In this document: positions 10,264 to 19,925 of the stretch, piece after piece
How positions within the stretch are numbered: the first letter of the stretch is position 1
Layout of the letters: each line of letters begins with the position of its first letter
Assembly (NCBI GenBank): GCA_014773175.1
Contig: VXCM01000116.1
Span: 124,001-188,000, forward strand
Source of the DNA: Lucifuga dentata
Lineage: Eukaryota; Chordata; Actinopteri; Ophidiiformes; Bythitidae
Direction of reading: 5' to 3'
DNA: 64,000 bases
Translations under genes and position numbers: made by a program
Notes under the pieces: model-generated
Told to the model about the DNA's origin: nothing
The model's database searches: none
What the model saw: only the letters and a program-made list of their open reading frames with translations

Positions 10264-13200
10264 TCAGAAACAAAGGATAAACTCAATACACTGACCAATG
10301 ATATCAGGGGGAATGCTAATGTTGTGCGAACTAAACTAAAATGTGAGTTGTATTTGAATTCATTGAATTACACACTATGTCACACTAAAAACTGCACGTT
10401 GAGAGTTACATGTTGTACCGTCTTTCTCCCTCTGAAGCCATGCATCAAAATATGCCCAAAGATGACGTGGCAAACAGATCCTCAGTTGACTTCCGGATCC
10501 AGAAAACACAGGTCAGGAAACGAATTGTGCTGCTAATTCTTCATATATACACACACATGTTCAAATCGTCCTACACCTGCCTGCCACATCCTGTTTGTAA
10601 ATGTTTTCTGAGGCTTTAAATAGAATCTGCAGTGGAAAATTCTTTCTAAAAGTCTCATCCTTACATTCTAATGTTGTGTTATCCACAGCACACAGTTCTG
10701 TCCAGGAAGTTTGTGGAGGTCATGACCCAGTACAATGAGACTCAAGTGAGTTTCCGGGAAAGAAGCAAAGGAAGGATCCAGAGACAGCTAGAGATAAGTG
10801 AGTGAAGCATGGAACCCCTGAATCCTGCAAGGTCAGGAACCATGAGCCACATTTAGAATAATATTTGAATCTGTTTTATTATGTCAACAGAACTCTTTTG
10901 AAATTAATATCATGTATTTTGTGGGCTGATATTATTTAAAAGCAAAGTATTGATGTAAATTCCTAATTACATCGTTATAAATCTCATCTGTTGTTTGAGT
11001 TGGTCACAAGTACAAGATATGTGAATGCAGCTTTTCTACAACAGGGACAAAAAAAATATCCTGAATTTTTGTTAGGACAGGAAACAGGAAACAGACCGCC
11101 CCGCAACTGTTTCCTCTCCGCCACTCTGGACTCTAACCTTTTTGATAAAAATAGTCACCTTTGGCAGTTTTCTTCAAGATATCAGGCTTTGGCACATAAA
11201 GACACAGTTCATTCATATCATGATTTGATCACTCCCAAAGTCTAGCATTTTGATTAATTTCTATGAAGCTTAAATCATCCTCATCCACATTAAATAAGAG
11301 GACCGTTGTAGCAGGATTCAACAGAGAGCATAGATGCCGATTACAGGAATATGACTGATATGTGAATAAAAATGAATTAAAAAGCATAAACAGGCTGTGC
11401 CAAATAGCAACATTAGTCTCTTTAGCAGTAAAATCTGCTCAAGTCATATATTCAATGTGAAATTTGGCATCAGGGTGGATTATAAAAAATATAATTATAT
11501 ACACTGTAAGATACGATTGATGTCTGAGCTTTCATTCTGATGTTGTCAGGTTTAACTGTGGTTGTTTAAAATCACTCAGTAGATCTGTTATGTCTTTGCA
11601 AACACACAGCTTACTAGAGATTTTCCAGCCATTTTTTTCAAATCTAGTTTACACATGAACAAATATAACGCATATGTGTAACAAATGCATCATAATATGT
11701 TTATATGAGTAACAGGAGACAATAGTTGGTGGTGAAAAAAAAATAGGATTGTCTCCCACAGTTCCTGTGGATCAGGATTAATGAGAAGCTGTAGTTCTCC
11801 ACGCTGCAGACGGAAGAGCCTGACACTGGAGACGCCTCGCTATGTTTGTGTTGCCGAGGAAACGGGCAGAGGGCTCAGAGGCCTGTAACACTGTCTTTGA
11901 TGGGAACCTGTGATTGTGCTGCTGTGGTCTTAATATATCATTAATTGATATGATTCACCAGTGATACGCGTTTTAGCGGATTGTGTTGGATGTCCTGTAA
12001 TTGTGATTATTTTGCTGCATGTGATTACGTCTGTCTCTGAGGAATAGGAATTGCAAAACGTGTGTGTGACACAAGCACCTGTGCAGAGATCTGTCTTCCC
12101 GGGGGCGGTGTTGTACAACAGGAGGGATGGCTATAGGAAGAGAAGCCTTTCTGTTTATAGACTTCAGCAGCTGTTTTTTTTTTTTATGAGGGGTGCTGAG
12201 TTCCTTTGTTCCTCAGACAGTTTTAGTCTAATCTTAGTCACAAATACACCCAATATCCATGAATAAACACAAAACCACAGTGTGAGCTGTCTGTGATTAC
12301 ACATTATGATTATCTCTTCTTCACTTAAACAGTGGTCCACTTTTTAATGCATTGTTGCCCCAGAGATATAGTTAAATCCAGCATGGTTTGCTATAACTTT
12401 AGGAAATTAGTCATTGGAATGAACTCTTAATTTGTTGTTGCATTAAATAATTAAATACATCTCACATTTCTTAGGGGAAAGGCATCGCTGTGTTCATAGC
12501 AGTGTCCCCTGGGTGGATAACAGGGACATTATTTTTCTGGCAGCTCTATCAGTCAAGCTGCAAGGGGCCTTTTCTCCAAACACAGCAGGCTTTATCCAGA
12601 CACGTCAATGGCTCAACAACACTCCCAGACAAATGTATTATTCTGGGAACAAACAGCATGAAGTGCACTGTATCTGTATGCTCAGTTATCTCTGTGAGGC
12701 AGCAAACATAAATAGATAACAGAATAAATAAAATTTAAAATAAAATCGCCTACCATAAATCTAGGATTTCAAAAATAACGCCATTTATTTTGTTTCTTTT
12801 TTTTTTTTACCATTTGTGTGAAAACTATTAAACAATTTTACAAAATTTAAATCTTTGCCACCTCATGTGCATGACCATACATGGCTTTTCTTTTTGAATT
12901 GATGGTTAAGCGTATATGAAGCAACGAAAACAAGCTAACATATATTCAGTTCACTTCTGGATGCTCACAGTTTGATGTTCATTATTTTAGCTGGAAGAAA
13001 GACCACTAATGAAGAACTGGAGGGCATGTTAGAAAGTGGAAATCCATCAATCTTCACGTCTGATGTAAGTTCCTTCCTGCTCTACTGTATTCCTATGGCA
13101 GGAGACAGGGATGTTACTGCCATCTAGTGGGAGAAAGAGATATCACAGATCATTTAACTGTCTATCTTTTTTTTGTCAGATCATTTCTGATTCTCACATC

Positions 13201-15857
13201 ACACGTCAGGCTTTAAATGAGATAGAATCCCGACATCAGGACATCATTCGTATGGAGACCAGCATCAGAGAGCTCCATGCAATGTTCATGGATTTGGCAA
13301 TGCTGGTCGAGACCCAGGTAAAAGCTAACTAAAGTTTCCCTTTTCAGTTATAATCATTCAAATCAGTGTGGTACAGGAAATATTCTGTTTCTACCATTTA
13401 TAGGGAGACATGGTCAACAACATTGAGAAGAATGTTTCCAATGCAGCTGAATACATCGACCGTGCAAAAGAAGAGACCAAAAAAGCAGTGAGATACCAGA
13501 AAAAGTCCCGCAGGGTATGTGTTCCTTCCTAACCAATGATTAATTGCTGATATTATATTTTACGGTGATAAATGCTTTTTAATATGACACAGCTTAGGTA
13601 TGATGTTAAGCTTTGAATGACAGCTTTATTGTGGAACTGTAGAGCAGCGTTTTAGGGTTTTATGTAATGTAGGCGGCAGAGTAGATTTACAAAATTTGGA
13701 AGATTTTGTCTTGTGCATTTCCTAGAAAATAGTTAAAGTTTTAGCATCTAACCCTCTTTCCATGTTATTTCACTTTTACAGGTTTTGATCTTAAAACATT
13801 AATTAAATTCTTCCTATTCCTACTTTGAATGTTTTTAGAATATTCGTACTTAGATTGGAAACATCTCACCATTTGCAAGTTTGATCTGCATGTCAAATGT
13901 CCTGATATTTTCGTAATTAATATTGGTTAGGTTATGCACCTAAAAGGTAGCAATGGATCAGTAAAAGAAGTAAAAGAAGTAAAAGAAGAAGTGCATTAGC
14001 AGATTTAAACCAAAATTTGGATGTATATGCACTTTTCAGAAACTTTGAAAAATCAAGTTTTCTTAAACTTTATGAGGTAATGGAAATGGAATGAACAGGT
14101 CATTAGATCTTAAAGGATACAGTGCATGTGTTACAACAAGAATGTATACAGAAGTGTGTTTGGTGATAAGAAAACTTCACAGGGGACCTTTAGGTGTGGC
14201 CACTTCAATCTGTGTCTGTTTGTGGCTGTAGTCTTAGAAATTCAAATAACCTCTTCTTTGCTTGGCAGAAATATATTATCGTTGCCTTTGCTCTGTTGAT
14301 CCTGCTTGCTGTCATTGCACTAATTATTGGCCTGTCTGTCGGACTAACCAAACCTCCTGTATGAGACCTACTGATTGCTGTCTGAGGTAACTTCCACTCC
14401 ATGAACCAACATCTACAGTGGCCTCAAGGGGCAAAACACATACAAATGTGAAAAAAACCAAACATTAAAGGACTATACTGGCCATGTTGCATGTTTGAGC
14501 CTAATATATTCAATTTTCATACACATAACGTCACTGACAATCATTTCCCAAAGCATACTACTNAGCCTAATATATTCAATTTTCATACACATAACGTCAC
14601 TGACAATCATTTCCCAAAGCATACTACTGAAACGGCAAATTAATTTTTTTTTTCCTACCTTCCAGACCGCCATTGGTTTCAGTTCATTCTGGTACGCTAT
14701 TAAAATCAACTTGTTGATACTTGAAACGTTCTTGGGATAGGTAATCCATCATCACTAACAAGACGTGTATTCAGGTTTTTTTCAAAGTTACACAATTTTT
14801 TGCATTTAAGCGCAGAGTGATCTGAAAATGCTTCTTGTTGTCAGTTCTTCACTACAGCACTTGAATGCACCACCAGGCACNGAGTGATCTGAAAATGCTT
14901 CTTGTTGTCAGTTCTTCACTACAGCACTTGAATGCACCACCAGGCACAAAATGGCCATTATGGTCGTTATGAAGGGAAAACACATATAAAAGAAAAGTGC
15001 TGCAAAATAAAATGATACACCAGTTTTTTGTAGTTTGGGAGCACATTTCTCTTGTTTGTGCTTTCACTGTTTTATGATGTAAATGGTATGTTTTGGTATT
15101 TGCATCATTTCTGGATTTGGAGTGCATTTATCTTAAAAGGGACATGTTATGCTTTCTGTTATTTTCCCTCATTTTTATAGTAGGAAATGTGTTTAACATT
15201 GTCAGAATTACAAAACTTGAGATTCTCATGATAGACATGCATCCCACAGGTCCTGAACTGCCCTGCATGCTTTGTTTTTGATTGATCCTTTACTTCCGTG
15301 ACATTTTGACATTATCATGTAATATTATACACTAAAATTTATCGATTACAAGTGAGCAAGTGTTTGGCCACAGTCCATGGGTGTTGCCAGCTCAGGGCAG
15401 ATTCAGCAGACCAATCAGAGAGCAGGGTTTTCAGGAGGGGCCTTGAAGAGACAATTCCCAAAATGGCTTGTTTTCACTCTGTGTGCACAGCAGTGCTGCA
15501 CAAGGGAGAGTAGGTGGATCAATGTGACCCCTAAATAGACTCTGTAATAGACCTTTACATGTAAATAAGAACATGGAAATCTGAATATGTCCTTTAATGT
15601 TTGTGTTTTCATATTTGCGTTTTGTCCCTCGGGGCCATTATAAATATCAAACCATTTTTTATTCATTCATTAATTATTTCATGCATTCCTCTAATCTGAA
15701 AGGTTGAATGGATTTTAAACACCATGATGTTGTTAGTAAAGCAATATGTCTCTGACTTATCTCTTTTTGACAGAAACTTCTCTATCTTGCCATGTGTGGG
15801 GCTGCAAGTTTCCTCCTTTTAATCATCGTTATATTAGTTGGACTCTTTGAGGGATGA
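9141..15857 (+). CDS. stx2: stx2, syntaxin-2 (epimorphin), complete with two alternative last exons
   Basis: Qa-SNARE gene of plasma-membrane fusion; the protein is also known extracellularly as epimorphin. Nine shared coding exons (9141-9170, 9267-9338, 9414-9513, 10268-10342, 10438-10511, 10689-10797, 12991-13064, 13180-13317, 13404-13514) give 261 residues. Either 14269-14364 (+31 aa) or 15774-15857 (+27 aa) completes them, predicting 292 and 288 residues against the usual 288 or so. It has an Habc three-helix domain (about 25-150), a linker, a SNARE motif (about 185-250) with the zero-layer Gln at residue 224, a basic juxtamembrane patch and a C-terminal anchor. Exon sizes 100, 75, 74, 109, 74, 138 and 111 are, from memory, typical of syntaxin 1/2/3. 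Assignment to STX2 over STX1/3 rests on [24 protein letters not shown] residues, the alternative anchors and the rimbp2/adgrd1 neighbours. Confidence 0.93.
9267..9338 (+). CDS. stx2: stx2 coding exon 2
   Basis: 72 bp, phase 0, after GACTGTACAG. It reads [20 protein letters not shown] then FFRR, aligning with human VVVVEKDHFMDDFFHQ. Confidence 0.92.
9414..9513 (+). CDS. stx2: stx2 coding exon 3 (Habc helix a)
   Basis: 100 bp, ending in phase 1 at GTAAGT. It reads [20 protein letters not shown] and [13 protein letters not shown]; ILSAPxPxG is a syntaxin signature. Confidence 0.95.
9878..9914. repeat. Perfect inverted repeat, 16-bp arms, 5-nt loop
   Basis: Arms ATTGCACACTGTTGCA and TGCAACAGTGTGCAAT around GTAGG, in stx2 intron 3 just after a TTA-rich tract (9830-9875). 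Confidence 0.95.
10214..10264. repeat. (TC)n(TG)n microsatellite next to a stx2 acceptor
   Basis: TC then TG units run up to the CAG acceptor at 10265-10267, and a T-tract with an N at 10212 precedes them. The pyrimidine tract of this intron is therefore partly microsatellite. Confidence 0.9.
10268..10342 (+). CDS. stx2: stx2 coding exon 4 (Habc helix b)
   Basis: 75 bp, phase 1 to 1. It reads [20 protein letters not shown] then TKLK, aligning with human [20 protein letters not shown] and KLK. Confidence 0.92.
10438..10511 (+). CDS. stx2: stx2 coding exon 5
   Basis: 74 bp, ending in phase 0 at GTCAGG. It includes [13 protein letters not shown], matching human NRTSVDLRIRRTQ. The acceptor CTCTGAAG is not a canonical CAG. 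Confidence 0.9.
10689..10797 (+). CDS. stx2: stx2 coding exon 6 (Habc helix c)
   Basis: 109 bp, phase 0 to 1. It reads [20 protein letters not shown] then [16 protein letters not shown], a near match to human [17 protein letters not shown] and [15 protein letters not shown]. Confidence 0.95.
10798..12990 (+). other. stx2: stx2 intron 6
   Basis: 2.2-kb intron. T-rich and A-rich tracts only; no exon or repeat with clear ends is seen. Confidence 0.6.
12991..13064 (+). CDS. stx2: stx2 coding exon 7 (linker)
   Basis: 74 bp, phase 1 to 0. It reads [20 protein letters not shown] then IFTSD, matching human [20 protein letters not shown] and IFTSD. Confidence 0.95.
13180..13317 (+). CDS. stx2: stx2 coding exon 8 (first half of SNARE motif)
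   Basis: 138 bp, phase 0. It reads [20 protein letters not shown], then [20 protein letters not shown] and MLVETQ. The last codon is the zero-layer glutamine that defines Q-SNAREs (residue 224). Confidence 0.97.
13404..13514 (+). CDS. stx2: stx2 coding exon 9 (second half of SNARE motif, basic patch)
   Basis: 111 bp, phase 0. It reads [20 protein letters not shown], then [17 protein letters not shown]. The basic end lies at the membrane surface and is the common splice point for both alternative anchors. Confidence 0.96.
14269..14364 (+). CDS. stx2: stx2 alternative last exon a (membrane anchor 1)
   Basis: After TTGGCAG: KY, then a 20-residue hydrophobic span [20 protein letters not shown], then SVGLTKPPV and TGA. 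It closely resembles the human form ending [23 protein letters not shown]. Splicing here skips exon b. A possible poly(A) signal AATAAA is at 15006-15011. Confidence 0.92.
   Translation, partial: KYIIVAFALLILLAVIALIIGLSVGLTKPPV
14465..14820. mobile_element. TTAA-type MITE, copy B (truncated)
   Basis: It starts TTAAAGGACTATACTGG and continues in the opposite orientation to copy A's right half, including GGGATAGGTAATCCATCATC. Similarity fades near 14815. An N-centred duplication (14498-14628) interrupts it. It lies in the 3' untranslated region of stx2 exon a. Confidence 0.6.
14498..14628. repeat. 65-bp exact duplication around N at 14563
   Basis: 14498-14562 equals 14564-14628, the same pattern as at 5482. 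Likely an assembly join. Confidence 0.85.
14815..14947. repeat. 66-bp exact duplication around N at 14881
   Basis: 14815-14880 equals 14882-14947. Likely an assembly join. Confidence 0.85.
15133..15597. mobile_element. Second TTAA-flanked MITE family
   Basis: It starts TTAAAAGGGACATGTTATG and ends GAATATGTCCTTTAA. The ends are short inverted repeats within TTAA, and the interior differs from copies A-E. It lies between the two alternative stx2 last exons. Confidence 0.55.
15774..15857 (+). CDS. stx2: stx2 alternative last exon b (membrane anchor 2)
   Basis: After [29 protein letters not shown], then LVGLFEG and TGA. Phase 0, so it can replace exon a directly. The hydrophobic span includes a Cys near its cytoplasmic end (possible palmitoylation, by inference). 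Human STX2 also has two forms differing only in the anchor. Confidence 0.88.
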   Translation, partial: KLLYLAMCGAASFLLLIIVILVGLFEG

Positions 15858-16054
15858 ATTTCACTGTTGAGAACCTCACAGCAGTCAGCTGTACCTGTAG
15901 CAGTGAACTGGGAACAGGTTCACAGTAAGACTGCTGTATCAGCATTACTGACCAGAACTCTTGATCACTATGGACAAAGTGTAATGTGTGTGATGCACGA
16001 ATTTGCACCAGTAACAGAACTCATGATGCACTGTTCCAGAGAAATTAAACTCAG

Positions 16055-16542
16055 TTAAAGGGCCATACTGGTGATTTTAGTATGTTTGAGCCCAATAAAT
16101 ACAATCTGCATATATGTTACATTACTGCCAACTATTTCCCAAAACATACTACTGGAGCAGTAAATATTAGAATTGTTTTTCCTACCTTCCTGCCATTGGT
16201 TTTACTTCATTCCAGTATGCTATTAAAATCAACTTGTAGATTTGAAACGTGTTATGGATATGTAATCCATCAAAATAAACTGTTATTATGTTTTGTAATT
16301 TAACCGATACAACACCAAGAAATTAAAACGGCTGTGTCTTCTACATTCGCGCATAAGTGTAAGTGGGTGAAACATTGAATTTTAAGGAGGGTGCTATCAC
16401 CTAAAATTCAATTTTGAAAGATTAGGGGATTTGGCAAAATAAAAGGAAACTAAAATATGGTTTTCTATTTTGGGAAATTAAAGTGTATGCAGGTAGTATT
16501 TATTAGGCTCAAACATGCAAAATCACCGGTGTGGTCCTTTAA
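16055..16542. mobile_element. TTAA-flanked MITE, copy D (full length)
   Basis: It starts TTAAAGGGCCATACTGG and ends CCGGTGTGGTCCTTTAA, with GATGGATTACATATCC-type internal sequence shared with copy A. It lies inside the stx2 3' untranslated region. Confidence 0.75.
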
Positions 16543-17201
16543 GCAGGACATTGATAGCACATACACACTTGTGTAATTCTACATTGCTGCCATTTTTGAT
16601 ATCACTTTCACATTTATCTTGATCTAATAAGTTTCATATCAGTTTCACACCAGAAGCTGTAATAACTTTAATAGTTGTAAATGATCAGTTGATTAATTTA
16701 TATATACCTGTGCTCTTTACATTGTTGTTCTTTTGTGTATGTACGTGAAAGCAATGTTAATTGAATGTAATATTACAGCAGCTCAGGATTCCCTTAGAAA
16801 TGAAAAGTTTAATGCAAACAAATTTATATTTATTATAAGAATTTTCAGGTTAGATTGTGTCTAAATCAGACGAAATCAATCAAAAGCCATTTGGCATCCA
16901 ATCATTACAGTATGTCAGCAGTGACAGTGCAATTCAAATGCTTGCTTATATTTTATTTTTTACGTCTTACAACTTAAAAAATGCCTTCTTTACCTTTAAC
17001 ATAAAACCTTAACTTATTTAATTGTATTGATCGTAATCACAGTGCGTGTGATGACTGAAATATGTGAAAAAAGTCATGTAGGACTCTTGGATAATATTAT
17101 TTCAAGAGCACACATTTGATTTGGGATACAGTGCATTTAATTCTCTTTTTTAATTTATTTTTAAGCTATATATTGTATTTTGTATGTCATATAAGTAAAA
17201 A

Positions 17202-17207
17202 AATAAA
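17202..17207 (+). terminator. stx2: Probable stx2 polyadenylation signal
   Basis: AATAAA in an A/T-rich context followed within 30 bases by a T/GT-rich stretch. It is the best candidate before the next gene. Confidence 0.45.
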
Positions 17208-19793
17208 CTATTATTTGCACACTGTATTGTTTATTTCTGATGAAAAGTTTCAGCTTACTTGATCTTTTTGATCTTTAATCTTACATTACATCTTTGATGA
17301 TCTTACATGACCTTTAATTTTTTTTGATGCTACTAATGATATTTTAATCCAAACGTTTGGATAAGAATAACAGTTTATTTGGAGTAAAACAGAAGAAAAT
17401 GGAGGGTGCTGTTTACTTCTAGACTAATGAGTGCTTTGCACAAATCACTTGACTTCTGTGTAATCACCCAAACAAGATTAGTGAAGAAAGTGGAAGTGGA
17501 TACTCAGGGGCCATGTTCTTTTCTTTCTTTAGATTAGATCAAAAGTGCACTTACACTGAAATGTCGATAAATATCCTCATAATCGCTACATGAGAATGTC
17601 TTGTCCTGTCAGTTTAAAACTGACACACCAGTGACCAGTATGACTCTTGCAGAAAAACATAAAATAAATAAGTAAATAAAACATTTAGTATCTACAGACA
17701 CATTTAAAGTTAACTGGTTAACTGGCTGCTTCAAAAATTGATTATCGTGTGGAAGTGTTTTTTCCTTTTGTTGTGTTTTCCCTATAAGCTTTTTTTTTTT
17801 TTCAAAATTTTTTTTGCTTTACTCCTGCAATATATATATTAGATTTTAATATTTTAGAATTTTTAAGTACAAGATTGTCACACTTGCCTGAATTTTTTAT
17901 TTATTTACTTATTTATTTGGGTGGCCAAAAAAAAAAAAAAAAAAAAAAAAAATTTTTAAATCCAAAAGTGACTGTAGACTCCAGAGGATTATAGTTAACT
18001 GGTTTAAGTTTAGGCAACTAAAACCACTAAGCTAAGGTAAGCTAAATTAAGCTAACGGAAGCTAAATTAAGCTAAAGTTGCGGTCACGTTAAGCGAAAAA
18101 CGAGCGCTCACTTCCTGTTTCGTGGGACCGTGAACACCGTTTGCTGTGGTATGTACGCCACACACTACAACATTTGTGTGTGTGTGTGTGTGTGTTTAAA
18201 AACGTATATAAGAGGTATATAAACTTGAACAATTAAGTTTTTTAACCAATTGTCCATGCACGCCACTACTTCCTGCTTTGCTACAACACTCCAATAATTA
18301 AATTTTGTAATAACCGTAATTTAAAATGCATTTTAGTAATTTGTGGGGGATATAAAGCGTTATACTCAGACAGAAGACAGTTTTGCAATTATTATTTTCA
18401 CCATTTTTGATGGCTCCTTTGTTTAAAAATTGAGCGAATGAGTCAGAACATTGGTCACATGACATTCAAACGTGAAAGAAAATTCACACGAAGAAGAAAA
18501 AACACTTCACTTTATTTTCCTCTTTTCACGTTTCTAGAATGAATTACTCATTTTTCTACGTTTTTCTCATTGTGTTTTTGCTGGACTTAAAAAATTCTCT
18601 AATTATTTTTGAGAGTCTGGTTTATAATTAAAATTTCTAGTTGAAAGTCAAGTACTTTCTAGAATCAAAAATATATTTAATAATATTTGAAATAAGATAT
18701 TTCTGAAGTTTTATTCCTAGATTTCTTTTTTGAAGAATCAGGAATTTTCTACAAAGAAACAGGTTTGGCAACGACTTCAACTTCTTCAACTTCAAAGGGA
18801 AATTTAAATGAGTGCCACATTTGTTCAAAAGTAAAAATGTAAAAATAATTTCAGACTCCAGACGTTTAAACAAAGAAGGCTTAATTGAGCAGTAGATAAC
18901 TTGAGTGGGAATTACACAGTTCATGTCCTTTTCCCCCATCTTCTGCTTTTCAGGCTGAGATATCGAACTCCTACTGTTGTGTGAAGTTTGTGTATTGCAA
19001 CTGTTTCCAAGGTCATTGAAAGCAGCTTTTAAATGCTAATTTGAGCAGGTAGCATATTCTCTCATAAAAAAGAGCATTTCTAGGACTCCTTTGGTAAGGG
19101 AGTGGTGTATAAAACAATATTTATACAATCTGATATGATATATGTAGATATACTCAAGGGACATCACATAACGCTCTTACTAGAATGTGGATTAGATCCT
19201 GCGAGTACAATTTAGTGAATAATAAAATTTTATTTATGGTGTCTTTTGTGTACTCCTGTGCAGACATAATTAAGGTTTCTAGGCCTCCACTAGATAAAAA
19301 CTTATCCAAGATGGTGTTCTTACACAATAGAATACAAAGTGTTGGGAATAGGCATAAGGAACAAACCAAACATTTAACTGACCAATGATGAGCTACAGAG
19401 GAGAACTGTAAGCATTTATACCAGAAAAAATGTCATTGCAATCTGTCTGAGTGAGGCAGCTGGGAGGAATCGCATCACTTAGCCTCTGCTGAAGTGATGA
19501 CCAGTAAAAGCAGCGCTGTGTTTTGAAATGGCCATAGCAGCTACGCTATCTTTTCTTTCTGTGTGTGTACTGACAATAATCCCACGTCCATTATTATGTA
19601 ACTCTGCTGAATACAGATATTTATAAACTGAACATGCTGGAGTTATGACATCATCCGCCTCAGCTGACCACGACAAGCACTTAAGGAAGGAAAATCGCAC
19701 TGTTATGGTAGCTTTCTGTGTAGTGCAGTCATCACCTGAGATATAATGGGATGGATGCATAACTGGAATTGATATTTGTTTTTTTAATGTCAG
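17208..19793. promoter_or_regulatory. stx2-rimbp2 intergenic region, possible rimbp2 promoter
   Basis: Contains poly-T/A tracts (17791-17803, 17927-17951), GCTAA repeats (18030-18080) and a GT tract (18175-18194). Around 18080-18160 is the most CpG-dense stretch, with CACTTCCTGTTTCGTGGG, an ETS-like site. No exon resembling the upstream coiled coil of RIMBP1 was recognised. Confidence 0.3.
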
Positions 19794-19925
19794 GGAACAA
19801 TGTGTTGTCAGAAGACTTGCAAGGTGGAGAAACTCCTGAAACAGTCTCAGAGGGAGCAACTGTGGAGTCAAAGACAAAGGTTCGCTTTAGCAAAGAGGAT
19901 TAGCCGGATGAGAGACACCGATAAG
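19794..19925 (+). CDS. rimbp2: rimbp2 first exon in window (possible start codon)
   Basis: 132 bp after TTTTTTTAATGTCAG, ending AAG then GTGAGC. It reads GTM, then CCQKTCKVEKLLKQSQREQL and WSQRQRFALAKRISRMRDTDK. The ATG at 19800 has A at -3 and could be the start, or the exon may continue from upstream exons not seen here. VEKLLKQSQREQL aligns with FDRLLRESQREVL of TSPOAP1. Confidence 0.75.

Larger units (their letters stand above)
15858..17207 (+). other. stx2: stx2 3' untranslated region (exon b form)
   Basis: A/T-rich sequence containing MITE copy D (16055-16542). It probably ends after the AATAAA at 17202-17207. The assignment to UTR is inferred from position. Confidence 0.5.

Noticed and set aside
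9141..15857. Assignment to stx1 or stx3 instead of stx2
   Set aside because: Linker residues, dual anchor exons and neighbours adgrd1 and rimbp2 fit STX2 better, though a tree would be decisive.
18637..18939. 100-aa minus-strand open frame in the intergenic region
   Set aside because: A/T-rich Lys/Leu/Ile-biased chance ORF.
19479..19877. 132-aa minus-strand open frame
   Set aside because: It overlaps the rimbp2 exon antisense and has no similarity I recognise.
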